This document shows positions 25,760-35,929 of a stretch of 58,592 bases of DNA, one piece after another. Within the stretch, counting starts at the first letter, position 1; every line of letters begins with the position of its first letter. Source of the stretch: a bacterium. Its GTDB lineage: Bacteria > Cyanobacteriota > Vampirovibrionia > Gastranaerophilales > JAILCC01. Location of the stretch: NCBI GenBank assembly GCA_024680555.1, contig JAILCC010000021.1, positions 1 through 58,592 of the forward strand. Direction: 5' to 3'. Under the pieces are notes generated by a model. The model was not told where the DNA came from. It worked only from the letters and a program-made list of their open reading frames with translations, and did no database searches. Position numbers and translations under genes: made by a program.

Positions 25760-27129
25760 GAAACTTCAATAAGGGCAACAGTTTCTACGTGCGGAGTGTG
25801 GCAAAACATATCAAACGGTTTTATGTTTTTTACTCTTGCACCGTTTTGAACAAGGTATTTTAAATCTCTTGCAAGAGTGGCGGGGTTGCAGCTGACGTAT
25901 ATTATGCCGCCTTTTGACAGGCGCAATGCTTCTCTTAGGGTTGTTTCATCGCATCCTTTTCTCGGCGGGTCAAGGATAATTATATCAAATTTTTCCGAAC
26001 ATTCGGTTAAAAAATTTCCGGTATCGGCGCATTTTATCTGAACATTTTGGATGTTATTGTTTTTAATTACCTCTTGCGCAAGTTTTGTCGAACTTTCATT
26101 TTCTTCAACGCTTAAAACTTCTTTTGCAACATCGCTTACTACTATGCCAAAAGCTGCAATTCCTGCGTAGGCATCCAATACCACAGGTTCTTTATAGTTG
26201 TTTTTAATGATTTCTTTTACGTACCCGAATATGTTTTCCGCACTTTTGGGATTTACTTGAAAGAAAGTGTTTGCCCCTATTTTAAAAGTCTTATCCAGTA
26301 TTTTTTCTTCAATAGTATCTTCTCCGAACAAACAGACTGTTTCTTTTCCGAGAATAAGGTTTGATTTTGTTATGTTGAAATTCACACAAACGCCTGTTAT
26401 TTTTTCAAATTTTTGAAATATATTTTGGGCGAGAGTTTTAATATCGGGGTGAGTGGTATCATCGTTAACAACCAATGTTACAAGGTTGCTGCCGTTTAGA
26501 GAAGAATGTCTGATGACAATATGCCTCAACAAGCCTGTTTTCTTTTTTTCATCATAGCAGCTGATATTGAGTTCTTGCCCTTTTTGCCTTATGTATTCCA
26601 CAATTTCATCACAAATTGCAGGTTGTATAGGACAGTGTTTTATGTTTACGATTTCGTGGCTTTTGGGTTTGTAATATCCCGCCAAAATTCTTTTCGAAAC
26701 TTTTGTTTGTGCGGTCGGATATTGAATTTTGCACCGAAATTCTTTTGTCAGGGGTGCGGGTTCCACATCTTGAACATCCATATTAAGACCGCCGATATTT
26801 CTAATTGCATCTTGTACGATTTCTTTTTTTAATTTTAATTGAAAATCATAAGAAGCGCTTTGCAGAGAGCAGGCTCCGCAGGCATTATACAAAGCGCAAA
26901 ACGGCTTAACTCTGCCCTTTGACGGTTTTATAATTTCGAGTATTTTTGCTTTGGCAAAATGCTTATTTTCTTTAATGATTTCGACTTTTACTAAATCATC
27001 AGGCAGGGCATTTTCAACGAAAATAACAAAACCGTTATGTTTTGCCATCCCTTCGCCCGAGCTTGAGAAATTTTCTATTTTTAGGGTTAAAATCTTTTCC
27101 ATAAGCATGATTGTACCATTAACAATCAT
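25756..27129 (-). CDS. rlmD: 23S rRNA (uracil-5-)-methyltransferase RlmD/RumA-like, class with TRAM and Fe-S
   Basis: A 457-residue TrmA/RumA-family enzyme that makes 5-methyluridine with SAM. The TRAM RNA-binding domain is residues 10-70 (ENFSSSGEGMAKHNGFVIFV), followed by four cysteines that should bind an iron-sulfur cluster: the CALYNACGACSLQ group and KHCPIQP. The methyltransferase core has VVLDAYAGIAAFGI, IILDPPRKGCDE and the catalytic VSCNPATLARDL, with a final CHTPHVETVALI. Whether it modifies rRNA or tRNA cannot be told. In-frame ATG codons exist at 27129, 27108 and 27102; the conserved part starts at the last (MEKILTLK), so the real start may be 27102. Confidence 0.9.
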   Translation of the reverse strand: MIVNGTIMLMEKILTLKIENFSSSGEGMAKHNGFVIFVENALPDDLVKVEIIKENKHFAKAKILEIIKPSKGRVKPFCALYNACGACSLQSASYDFQLKLKKEIVQDAIRNIGGLNMDVQDVEPAPLTKEFRCKIQYPTAQTKVSKRILAGYYKPKSHEIVNIKHCPIQPAICDEIVEYIRQKGQELNISCYDEKKKTGLLRHIVIRHSSLNGSNLVTLVVNDDTTHPDIKTLAQNIFQKFEKITGVCVNFNITKSNLILGKETVCLFGEDTIEEKILDKTFKIGANTFFQVNPKSAENIFGYVKEIIKNNYKEPVVLDAYAGIAAFGIVVSDVAKEVLSVEENESSTKLAQEVIKNNNIQNVQIKCADTGNFLTECSEKFDIIILDPPRKGCDETTLREALRLSKGGIIYVSCNPATLARDLKYLVQNGARVKNIKPFDMFCHTPHVETVALIEVS

Positions 27130-27225
27130 CCTATCAACAATTCAAGATATCAGCCGATTTATTACTTTTATAAAAAGGGAATTTATTGTATAATAACCAT
27201 ATCTACAATATAAATTCAAATTTTT

Positions 27226-30200
27226 ATGCATAAAAAAAGAAAAATAATAATAAAAATATTAAGCATCATGGTGTTTATTCTTGGTGCGTTGGGGATTTTG
27301 GTCTGGGGACTCAATACGGTTTCTCAGAATAAGACGCTGACAAGCAAGTTTATACACTTCCAGATAGAAAGGCTTTTAGACTTGGATTCCGAAGTCGAAA
27401 ACCCGCATGCATATTTAGACTGGGATATGCAATACAAAATTAGAGCGGACAAATTGTCTTTTATTCAAAATAATTCCGACCTTGTTACAATGGAAGACGT
27501 TAATTTGAGCGTTTTTCTGCCGTACATGCTATTGAAAAAAATATATATTACCCAGATGAATGTTTCAAATTTGTTTGTTGATGCACAAAGGTACGATAAA
27601 GATAAAATTAACATTATAGAGATATTTAACATAAAAAGTTTTTTTGATATTTATTTTAGAAATTCCGAAATTAGCGTAAACAGGTATTTTATCAAATTTA
27701 TAGATACATATCATCAGCCGGAAGAAAAGATTTTTATTACGGGCGATAATATCTTTTTAAGCAAATTTACTCAAAATAAGTATTTGCAGCTTATTGCGGA
27801 CGGAAATATTGATTACAAAAACAGGGTTACACCCTTTGCGATAAACTATAACGCCAAAATTCCGACCATACAAAAAGACTTTAATTTTGAAGTTTCTCTC
27901 CCTGATTTTGATGCGCAAATTGTTTCCGATTATGTGAAAGAATTTGAGCCCAATACGGTTTTAGAGGGTAAAGGCAGGCTGAGAGCAAAAATTAGCAATA
28001 GTAAGTATGTTAATCTCAAGGCTGATTTGGAAGATATTAAACTGGAAACACCAAGACTGCCGTTGAGGTTTGATTATGATGATAAATTTTCCATACAGAC
28101 AAAACTCGCTTTTGAAAATAAAACTAAAAACGTGATAATTGAAAAATTTAATGTAAAAGGCAAAGATTTTGAAACATCAACTAGCGGAAAAGTAATTGAT
28201 ATAACTAAAAGACCGTTAAATATAGATTTGGACATAAAAGTAGAAGAAAATTCCAACGGAAACAGTATAATGAAGCTTATACCGTGGGGACTTCCCTCAA
28301 TGAATTATGCTGTTGACAAGATAAAAAAATATAATGCGGGTTTAATAATGGGCGGACAGGCTCACGCAAAAGGTAAAATCGGATATTTGGAAATATATGG
28401 GCATGCACACGGTAAAGATGCAAATTTAGGCTATGGTTTTGATTATCCGAGTTCTACGGTAAATGTCGATTTTAAAGGTGAAAAATTATACCTCAATGGT
28501 ACATATTATCCCAACAAAGACGAAAAACAATATACAAAAGTTGATGGAAGTATCAAGATAAAAAAACCGTTTTATTTGGATTTGAAAACATATAGTTCTC
28601 CGTATCTTGATGTGGTATCGGGGCAAAAAGCTTTAAATATACTTAGCGATGTTTGCAATTTTTCAACCGGACCTCTTGCACTGTTGAATTTGAAACAGGG
28701 CTTTACAACGGTTCCTAATCTTGAAATAAAAGGTACTCCGCCGTATATATATTTGAACGGAAAAGCAAGTTTTTGGAACGGAGTCGGCTCTATGCCCGGT
28801 TTATACGGAGAAGTTGAAAAAACCTCCGGAGAAGTTGATTTTCTCGGTAAAGATATTGTCTTTAAAAATATCAAAGGTATGCAGGAAGGAACTTGGGGCT
28901 ATGCTCACGGAAAAACCGAAATACACAACAAGGCATTGACGCATTTTTATATGCACATCCCCGAAGTTTCGCTTGTTTTGGCAAAACAATATATTGACAA
29001 TTCGCCTTTGATTAAACAAATATCTGATGCTCTTAAAGGAATACTTGATCCTAAAGGAATGATAGAAATATCCTTTGTGCTCATTAGTGACCAGGATACT
29101 CCGCTTCCTTACACCGAGGGGTTTGTAAGTGTTCCAAAGCCGGGAAGCTGTAATATTGCCGGACTTGCGTACAGGGCAACAGACGTTACCGGCAGGGTTG
29201 ATTTTGATACTTATCAGTCAAGAATAGATTTTGATGGATATGTTCACGGTGTTAAAACAAAATTGACAGGTACGGCAGAAACCAATTATTCAAACCTTTT
29301 GATAGTAAATGAAAAAGCTGATATAAATGCTGCGTATGAGTTTTTCGTAAATTCACCGATGTTTGAAGATATGAAAGATTCATTGAAAGATTTGAAAGAC
29401 TTTAACGGAACAATGAGGATAGAAACAAGGGTTACCGGCGATTTGGCAAAAACAAAGGGAGATTTTACTTGCGATATAGATATTTTTAACGGCAGCCTAA
29501 AATATCTTGATATTCCTGAACCCATTGTTTTAAAAAGCGGACATATCAAGGCAAGGCGGGATAAAACACAGTTGAATAACATCTCCGGAACTGTTTTTGA
29601 AACTCCGTTTAATCTTGTCGGTTTGGTAACGGATGCGGGTACTCCGAGAGAAAAATACGATGTAAAATTCGAGATGAAAGATTTTCCTATTTGCAACGTT
29701 AAAAAACTGGTAGGGACACAGATTTTCCCTGCTGAGGCAAATGAACTTATGACGGAATTGGATTTTAAAGGCGGCTTTGTTGATGTTGTTTCTTATGTGG
29801 ATAAAAAAGAAAATAAATCCAAAATAACTTTCAACAATGCTGCGGCATATTATAAAAAAGCAAGTAATCCTATCGTGGCAAAATCGGGCGAAATGTTTTT
29901 CAGCAAAGATTTAATTAAGTTTAATGACCTTGATATAAAAATGACGGATTCAGATTTTCTTATAGACGGAAACATTTATGATTATGAAAAAAATCCCAAG
30001 TTCAATATTGACGTAACTTCTAATATTGCGGGTACTGATTTTAACGATACTATGGTACCTTTATTCCAAATACCGATATCTTTAACCGGTAAAATTTATA
30101 CAAATCTGAATTTTACAGGTTCTATGGATAATTGGAATGCTAAAATGAGGGCGATGCTTGATGATAATTCGTACGTAAATTATAAAAATGCAAATATCGG

Positions 30201-31755
30201 TGCTGCTTTGTCCAAGTTTATGTTTGTTGATGCGAGCGGTAACATGAATGATGTCAATATAAAAACTCTGGATATATTTTCACCGACACCGGATATTACC
30301 GCACAGCCGCCGTTGTTGGCTCAAATGTACGGAAAAGTAAAAGATATAAAATCGAAAAATCCATATCTTGATGATTTTCACTTGAAACTCAACGATTATA
30401 TGAATATTTCATTTTTGAATATTCTTTTCTACAATCCGAAAAAACCTCAACCGTTGCTTTCTGACGGAAAAATCAAAGGCAATATTCTTTTGAACGGTTA
30501 TGCCGACAATATGTCCATTCTCGGCAAAGCGAAAATTCTTAATGCAGTTATTCCCTCAATAAGTACAACTATCGAAAAAATGGCAATAGATTTTAATAAA
30601 AAACTCATCTCCACAAAAGATACCGTTATTGATATTGCAGGTTCAAAAGCCAATGTTTCTGCCGTTTTAGAAAACAGATTTACCCTGCCATTTTATATAA
30701 AAGAAATCGAATTGGCTTCGGACTCAATAAATATAGATAACATTTTGAAAACATTTAATAATCTTTTTGCAGACAAAACGCCCCAACCTGAAAAGAAGAA
30801 AAACAAAAAATCGAAACAAAAAGAAAATATTGTTATTGCTCCTGCCCCCAACCCCCCTGTAATAATTGACAAGGGAAAAATCAGATTTGATGAAATTGTT
30901 TATCAAAATCTTGTGGCAAAAAATGCTAAAGCTGATTTCAAGATTTCTTCCGATTGGAATTGTGCGGCTAAGAATATTTCCGCAAATATCGCAGATGGAA
31001 CAATAAACGGTGATTTATTGTACAATTTTTACACAACAAAAGTGGAAGGAAACGTTGAGGCTCAAAATGTTGCGGCAGATACGATTGCTTCAACTTTCAT
31101 GAACCTGCCCAATGAATTGTCGGGGCAAATGGATGCCAATGCAAGTTTTTCAACAAAAGGTAAAACGCACGAAGAACTTATACAAAATATGAATGGCAGC
31201 GCAAGCTTCAGATTGAACAAAGGTCGAATGCTCAGACTCGGTTCAATAGAATATATGTTGCGGGTAGCAAATACAGTTAAAGGTGGTATAACCAGATTAA
31301 ACCTCAATGCGATAGTTAACCTCGTTGCTCCGAGGACAGGTTATTTTGATACGATTGAGGGCGATTTTAAGGTCTTGGATGGTATTATTTATTCAGACAA
31401 GGTTACATCAAGAAGTAGCGAATTAAATCTGTTTATGGCAGGTATGTACAATATGAATAACTCTTACGTAAACGGCACCATAATCGGACAAATGCCTATA
31501 GAAAGTAAAGAATCGATTTTGTGGCTAGGTTCTCTTGGCAGAATTTCTTTGAACTCACTGCTTAGACAGTTAACAAGAGAAGCTAAAGAAGTAATAAGAG
31601 AAAATGAAGAAAATTTCTTCTACAATCCGCAGGCTTATATCGATACGATTTCTGATTTAAAGACAAATAGAAGCGGCTACAGATTTTTTGTTGTTTCTTT
31701 GAAAGGAAACTTGTACGAAGACAAGTATGTTGACGATTTTAAATGGATAAAATAA
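27226..31755 (+). CDS. Giant AsmA-like (YhdP/TamB-type) envelope protein, 1509 aa
   Basis: One N-terminal membrane helix (about residues 8-28) is followed by about 1480 residues of repeated beta-strand sequence and no other membrane segment. The C-terminal quarter has the AsmA-like features: GQMDANASFSTKGKTHEELI, NGSASFRLNKGRMLRLGSIE and YFDTIEGDFKVLDGIIYSD. Proteins of this superfamily form long hydrophobic grooves that span the periplasm and carry phospholipid to the outer membrane. A lysine-rich, proline-rich linker (about 1183-1215) breaks the array. The gene sits 53 bases before mlaE, apparently with its own weak start region (TATAAT at 27189). A lipid bridge is the best call; pairing with the neighbouring MlaEFD is inference from position. 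Confidence 0.85.
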   Translation: MHKKRKIIIKILSIMVFILGALGILVWGLNTVSQNKTLTSKFIHFQIERLLDLDSEVENPHAYLDWDMQYKIRADKLSFIQNNSDLVTMEDVNLSVFLPYMLLKKIYITQMNVSNLFVDAQRYDKDKINIIEIFNIKSFFDIYFRNSEISVNRYFIKFIDTYHQPEEKIFITGDNIFLSKFTQNKYLQLIADGNIDYKNRVTPFAINYNAKIPTIQKDFNFEVSLPDFDAQIVSDYVKEFEPNTVLEGKGRLRAKISNSKYVNLKADLEDIKLETPRLPLRFDYDDKFSIQTKLAFENKTKNVIIEKFNVKGKDFETSTSGKVIDITKRPLNIDLDIKVEENSNGNSIMKLIPWGLPSMNYAVDKIKKYNAGLIMGGQAHAKGKIGYLEIYGHAHGKDANLGYGFDYPSSTVNVDFKGEKLYLNGTYYPNKDEKQYTKVDGSIKIKKPFYLDLKTYSSPYLDVVSGQKALNILSDVCNFSTGPLALLNLKQGFTTVPNLEIKGTPPYIYLNGKASFWNGVGSMPGLYGEVEKTSGEVDFLGKDIVFKNIKGMQEGTWGYAHGKTEIHNKALTHFYMHIPEVSLVLAKQYIDNSPLIKQISDALKGILDPKGMIEISFVLISDQDTPLPYTEGFVSVPKPGSCNIAGLAYRATDVTGRVDFDTYQSRIDFDGYVHGVKTKLTGTAETNYSNLLIVNEKADINAAYEFFVNSPMFEDMKDSLKDLKDFNGTMRIETRVTGDLAKTKGDFTCDIDIFNGSLKYLDIPEPIVLKSGHIKARRDKTQLNNISGTVFETPFNLVGLVTDAGTPREKYDVKFEMKDFPICNVKKLVGTQIFPAEANELMTELDFKGGFVDVVSYVDKKENKSKITFNNAAAYYKKASNPIVAKSGEMFFSKDLIKFNDLDIKMTDSDFLIDGNIYDYEKNPKFNIDVTSNIAGTDFNDTMVPLFQIPISLTGKIYTNLNFTGSMDNWNAKMRAMLDDNSYVNYKNANIGAALSKFMFVDASGNMNDVNIKTLDIFSPTPDITAQPPLLAQMYGKVKDIKSKNPYLDDFHLKLNDYMNISFLNILFYNPKKPQPLLSDGKIKGNILLNGYADNMSILGKAKILNAVIPSISTTIEKMAIDFNKKLISTKDTVIDIAGSKANVSAVLENRFTLPFYIKEIELASDSINIDNILKTFNNLFADKTPQPEKKKNKKSKQKENIVIAPAPNPPVIIDKGKIRFDEIVYQNLVAKNAKADFKISSDWNCAAKNISANIADGTINGDLLYNFYTTKVEGNVEAQNVAADTIASTFMNLPNELSGQMDANASFSTKGKTHEELIQNMNGSASFRLNKGRMLRLGSIEYMLRVANTVKGGITRLNLNAIVNLVAPRTGYFDTIEGDFKVLDGIIYSDKVTSRSSELNLFMAGMYNMNNSYVNGTIIGQMPIESKESILWLGSLGRISLNSLLRQLTREAKEVIRENEENFFYNPQAYIDTISDLKTNRSGYRFFVVSLKGNLYEDKYVDDFKWIK

Positions 31756-31784
31756 TTTACCAGTATTCCTAAATATGCTATAAT
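31756..31784 (+). promoter_or_regulatory. Likely promoter of mlaEFD-lpxK
   Basis: TTTACC (31756-31761) and an extended -10 TGcTATAAT (TATAAT at 31779-31784) are 17 bases apart, 24 bases before the mlaE start. It begins one base past the end of the AsmA-like gene. Confidence 0.6.
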
Positions 31785-31808
31785 CAACCACAGAAAGAGA
31801 GAATATAA

Positions 31809-32621
31809 ATGCAATTACAAGAAGTCGAAAAAGCAATAAAAAGTACTGTAATATTCAGTATATTCTCAGGAGCATACTATACTTTCAAACACGCCTTGGA
31901 AACGGTCGGATATATCGGTTTTAACTTGAGAGATGTTTTCATTTTGGCGATAAAACGAAAAGTAAGTTTTAAAAAAGTTATTTACGAAGCCTCTAGAATA
32001 GGTGTTGATGCGCTTCCTCTGGTTATTATGATTTCGTGGCTTGCAGGTATGATTATTTCATTGCAATTAGCGGTTGCAATGGTTAAGCAGGGCGGCGGAA
32101 ATTTTGTCGGAGCATTTGTTACGCTCGTTATGCTGAAAGAGCTCGGTCCTATTATGGCGGCATTTGCGATAGTGTTTATGGAGGGTTCTTCTATTGCGGC
32201 GGAAATTGCTTCCATGAAAGTTACTGAACAGGTTGATGCAATAAAAACATTGCACGTAAACCCTATTCAATATCTTATAGCTCCAAAAGTATTGGCAGCA
32301 ATTCTTATTGTCCCTATGGCGGTTGTCATTGCATCCGTTTCCGGAATATTGGGAGGACTTTTTACCAGTGTTGCCCACACCGAGCTTACTGCCGTGGGAT
32401 ACCTTGAGTCTGTAAGAACAGGACTTTGGATGAAAGATATTTGTGCGGCACTTGTTAAAGGTTCGGTTTTTGGAGGGATAATTGCAATTGTTTGTGCGAC
32501 AATTGGTTATGAAACAAAGGGCGGTGCTCTTGAAGTCGGAAAATCTACAACAAAAGCGGTCGTTTGGTCGATTACAATAGCCGCAATTTTTGATTATATT
32601 ATATCAGCGTTATTTATATAG
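31809..32621 (+). CDS. mlaE: MlaE-family lipid ABC transporter permease
   Basis: A 270-residue permease of the MlaE/TrgI family that forms the inner-membrane part of the Mla phospholipid transporter. Visible features are five or six membrane helices, ALPLVIMISWLAGMIISLQL, MLKELGPIMAAFAIVFMEGSSIAAEIASMKVTEQVDAI (the coupling region with the conserved Glu) and LKGSVFGGIIAIVC-type sequence near the end. Length is normal. It starts 24 bases after a good -10 box, with AGAAAGAGAG as ribosome site, and is followed after 7 bases by mlaF. Confidence 0.93.
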   Translation: MQLQEVEKAIKSTVIFSIFSGAYYTFKHALETVGYIGFNLRDVFILAIKRKVSFKKVIYEASRIGVDALPLVIMISWLAGMIISLQLAVAMVKQGGGNFVGAFVTLVMLKELGPIMAAFAIVFMEGSSIAAEIASMKVTEQVDAIKTLHVNPIQYLIAPKVLAAILIVPMAVVIASVSGILGGLFTSVAHTELTAVGYLESVRTGLWMKDICAALVKGSVFGGIIAIVCATIGYETKGGALEVGKSTTKAVVWSITIAAIFDYIISALFI

Positions 32622-32628
32622 GTCGTTT

Positions 32629-33351
32629 ATGATTGAAGTTAAAAATATTTGTAAAAAATTTGATGAAAAGGTTGTTTTAAAAGATATTACTTTTAAGGTT
32701 AATAGCGGCGAAACACTTGCTGTTGTCGGCGTTAGCGGTTCCGGTAAAAGTACCATACTGAAAATTATATGCGGTCTTTTGGAGCCTGACAGCGGTGAAG
32801 TTATCCTTGGAGATGACAATTTGGCTATGCTTTTTCAATATTCGGCATTGTTTGACAGTTTGAATATTTCCGACAATATTTCGTTTGCGCTCAACGAAAA
32901 TGAGGCGTTTAAAGGCAAGTACTCAAAAGCTCAAATAAAAGATATAGTAAAAGAAAAATTGCAGCTTGTCGGTTTATCCGGAATAGAACAAAACTTCCCA
33001 AACGAGTTATCGGGTGGTATGCAAAAACGTGTAAGCTTTGCACGTGGCATTGTTACAGATCCGAAAATTATTTTGTATGATGAACCGACTGCAGGTTTGG
33101 ATCCGATATCTTCTACGGTTATAGAAGATTATATGCAGGTTCTTAAAAAAGAACTCGGCGCAGCTTCGATAGTTGTAACTCACCAGATGTCAACTATTAC
33201 AAGGACGGCAGACAAAGTTATAATGCTTTATAATGCAGGCATTGTATGGGCTGGAACGCCAGATGAAATGCTAAAATGCGATAATGAATATACAAAACAG
33301 TTTGTCGAAGCACAAAAAACAGGTCCGATGAGGACATCAGCGGGAATTTAA
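32629..33351 (+). CDS. mlaF: MlaF-type ABC transporter ATPase
   Basis: A 240-residue ABC ATPase. Walker A is GVSGSGKST (about residues 34-42), the Q-loop LFQYSALF, the signature LSGGMQKRVSFARGI, Walker B IILYDEPTAGLDP, and the switch His in VVTHQMST. The signature form LSGGMQKR and Walker B with EPTAGLDP are characteristic of MlaF. The open frame continues 13 codons upstream inside mlaE, but the conserved start is MIEVKNICKKF at 32629, 7 bases after the mlaE stop. It drives lipid movement with MlaE and MlaD. Confidence 0.93.
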   Translation: MIEVKNICKKFDEKVVLKDITFKVNSGETLAVVGVSGSGKSTILKIICGLLEPDSGEVILGDDNLAMLFQYSALFDSLNISDNISFALNENEAFKGKYSKAQIKDIVKEKLQLVGLSGIEQNFPNELSGGMQKRVSFARGIVTDPKIILYDEPTAGLDPISSTVIEDYMQVLKKELGAASIVVTHQMSTITRTADKVIMLYNAGIVWAGTPDEMLKCDNEYTKQFVEAQKTGPMRTSAGI

Positions 33352-33370
33352 TTATAGAAGGATATAAATT

Positions 33371-34747
33371 ATGAAATTATCACCGGCGGTAAAAGTAGGA
33401 ACATTAACATTATTATCAGTTGCGATACTGGTCTTTTCGGTTATGTGGCTAAAAGGGCGTGCAATAAGCTCAGGAAACAGGTTAACAGTTACTTTTCATG
33501 ATGTTGACGGTATGAGAGCAGGCTCGGGAGTTCAAATAATGGGTTTGCGTGTAGGGCAAATCGAAGAAATTACTCCCATAATTACAAGGGACGAAAGCCT
33601 TGTCAATGTCCGACTCGTAATTACCGAGCCGGGTATATCGGTTCCTGTCGGTTCTGAAATTTCTATTCAACAATCGGGAATTATCGGTGAAAAATTTGTT
33701 GAAATTACTCCGCCGCAAACTCATTATATATATCTTCCTCTAAAATCAGACAAAGATAATATTGGGGTTGCTAAGGGCGATAAGGTTGAATTATATACTT
33801 TTAACAATGCAAAAGAAGAATTTACAAGAGTCGGTGCGATAAAAAGCGTGGAAACAGTTGACAGACACTCACTTCCTCTTGAACTCAGAGAACAATATCA
33901 AGTTCCTTATATCGCAAAAATAGGTTTCGTACTTACGGTATCAAATCTTGAATTACCAAAGGTTTACGAACCATCTATAGCAAAAAGCGGCAACAGGACG
34001 GTATTGCGCTTGAATAACAAACTCTCAAAAGTTTATTACATAGCATCTGATTCACCATATACAATAGTTGAACCGGTTCGTTTGAGAGAGTTTTTGGACT
34101 TGCAGTTGCAGGCGGCAAAAGCGCTTAACGAAACAAACAATAAAATCAATGCCGTTCTCAGTGATGACGTAATTATTGATATCAAAGACGCTCTGAGAAA
34201 TGTAAAAACAATTTCTCTTAAAACAACCGAACTTATTGACAAAACAACGGTTCTTGTCGAAGGCTCAAGAAATGATATTGATGCGCTTTTGAAAATGGCT
34301 AACCAGTTATCGGAAGAACTTGCGCTTCTTGCAAATAATATGAATACAATAGCAGGTGATCCCGAATTCCAAAAATCAGTTGTTTCTATGACAAAATCTT
34401 TGGATGAATCTTCAAAACAAATTTCTTCAATATTAAGTGATGAAAAAACGAAACAAACAATTGTTTATTTGAATGAAACAATGAAGAATGTTGCCGAAAT
34501 TTCCACTTCAATTAACGAGCTTACAAACGATAAAAATATAAGAGAAAAAGTTTCAAGAACGGTTGCCAATATTGACAATTCAATGGAAGTTTTATCTTCT
34601 TTGATGACAAAGCTTGATACACTTTCTCCCGAAGATTGTGCAAAAATCCAAGGAATTGTTACGGATACGGCAGAAACAACAAAGAACCTCAAGAAGTTCT
34701 CCGAAAAACTGAACAAAAGATTTTTACTCTTTAGGTTGATGTTCTAG
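33371..34747 (+). CDS. mlaD: MlaD-like MCE domain protein
   Basis: A 458-residue protein with an N-terminal membrane helix (about residues 9-28) and a periplasmic MCE domain (about 36-120: LTVTFHDVDGMRAGSGVQIMGLRVG, then IGEKFVEITPP). MCE domains make hexameric rings that bind lipid next to the MlaE permease. The remaining 300 residues are much longer than in E. coli MlaD; the last part from about 255 is helical and could form a long coiled coil, the needle-like architecture seen in larger MCE proteins. It follows mlaF by 19 bases with an AGAAGGA ribosome site, and is followed by lpxK after 2 bases. Confidence 0.9.
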   Translation: MKLSPAVKVGTLTLLSVAILVFSVMWLKGRAISSGNRLTVTFHDVDGMRAGSGVQIMGLRVGQIEEITPIITRDESLVNVRLVITEPGISVPVGSEISIQQSGIIGEKFVEITPPQTHYIYLPLKSDKDNIGVAKGDKVELYTFNNAKEEFTRVGAIKSVETVDRHSLPLELREQYQVPYIAKIGFVLTVSNLELPKVYEPSIAKSGNRTVLRLNNKLSKVYYIASDSPYTIVEPVRLREFLDLQLQAAKALNETNNKINAVLSDDVIIDIKDALRNVKTISLKTTELIDKTTVLVEGSRNDIDALLKMANQLSEELALLANNMNTIAGDPEFQKSVVSMTKSLDESSKQISSILSDEKTKQTIVYLNETMKNVAEISTSINELTNDKNIREKVSRTVANIDNSMEVLSSLMTKLDTLSPEDCAKIQGIVTDTAETTKNLKKFSEKLNKRFLLFRLMF

Positions 34748-34749
34748 CC

Positions 34750-35823
34750 ATGAAAAACTTTATTGCAAATATCCATTATGCAAAATATATGACAATGGAA
34801 GAAAGGCTTGCATACATAGGGCTTGGACTTGTAAAGCCATTTTATGCTCTTGGCGTTAAGGCAAGACTGTTGGCGTATAAATGGGGACTTTTAAAAAAAG
34901 TTAAAGTTGATGCCAAAGTCATATCTATAGGCAATCTTACAACCGGAGGAACGGGGAAAACGCCAGTTTGTGTAGCATTGGCAAACTATTATAGTGAAGT
35001 TTTGAATAAAAAAACTGCTATTTTAAGTCGTGGATACGGCGGAAAACTTGCAAACACACAGGTAAATACGATTAGCGACGGAGAAAATATATTTTTCAGT
35101 GCGCACATGAGCGGAGATGAACCGTATTGGCTTGCATATAATGCGCAAAAAACAGTAGTTTTAACTTGCAAAAATCGTATCGATGCGGCAAAAACCGCTA
35201 TAAAAAAATATGATGCTGAAGTTCTTATTCTTGATGACGGTTTTCAATACGTCAAACTCCAAAGAGATTTGAATATTATGCTGATTGACGGTAATTTGAA
35301 GTTCGGAAATAGAAAACTTTTACCGCAAGGACCATTGAGAGAACCGTTATCCGAAATTGACAGAGCTGATGTAATTTTGGTAATGAATAAGCGTGCTCTT
35401 GATAAAGAAGCCACAAATAATTGTGCAAAATTTGCCGAAAATATATCAGAAAAGTATGGTAAAAAGACAATTTTATGCAATTTTGCACCTGTCGGAATTT
35501 TTTCATTAGAAGATAATTCAGCGCTTGTTTCCCCGAATAAGGTGTATGCTTTTGCGGGAATCGGGCAGCCCCGCTTCTTTTTTGAATATCTTGAAAATCA
35601 AGGATATGAAGTCCTTAAAAAACGTGTATTTGAGGACCACCACTTATATATGAAAGAGGATATACAAAATATTCTTTCCGAGGCGCAAAAACTCGGGGCA
35701 AATGCTATAGTTACAACAGAAAAAGATGCAGTAAAAATAAAAGCGCTTCTGAAACAGGATGAAGCGTATTTTTATGCTTTGAAGCTGGGTTTAGACCTTA
35801 ATATAGAAGAAATTTCCATATAG
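34750..35823 (+). CDS. lpxK: Tetraacyldisaccharide 4'-kinase LpxK
   Basis: A 357-residue LpxK, the kinase that adds the 4'-phosphate to the lipid A disaccharide at the inner membrane. The P-loop is SIGNLTTGGTGKTPV (residues about 60-74), with ILSRGYGG and LILDDGFQ as further family motifs. It starts 2 bases after the mlaD stop, so it is coupled to the lipid transporter genes rather than to the lpxI-lpxB operon 10 kb upstream. Nothing suggests a defect. Confidence 0.94.
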   Translation: MKNFIANIHYAKYMTMEERLAYIGLGLVKPFYALGVKARLLAYKWGLLKKVKVDAKVISIGNLTTGGTGKTPVCVALANYYSEVLNKKTAILSRGYGGKLANTQVNTISDGENIFFSAHMSGDEPYWLAYNAQKTVVLTCKNRIDAAKTAIKKYDAEVLILDDGFQYVKLQRDLNIMLIDGNLKFGNRKLLPQGPLREPLSEIDRADVILVMNKRALDKEATNNCAKFAENISEKYGKKTILCNFAPVGIFSLEDNSALVSPNKVYAFAGIGQPRFFFEYLENQGYEVLKKRVFEDHHLYMKEDIQNILSEAQKLGANAIVTTEKDAVKIKALLKQDEAYFYALKLGLDLNIEEISI

Positions 35824-35929
35824 CTGTTGTGATTTTATGTAAATTTTTGTAAAAATATTCCCAAAATATATACAGAAAACACGCTAATGTGCCGATAACA
35901 AGGGTAAGTTATTAGTACGGAATTTTGGC

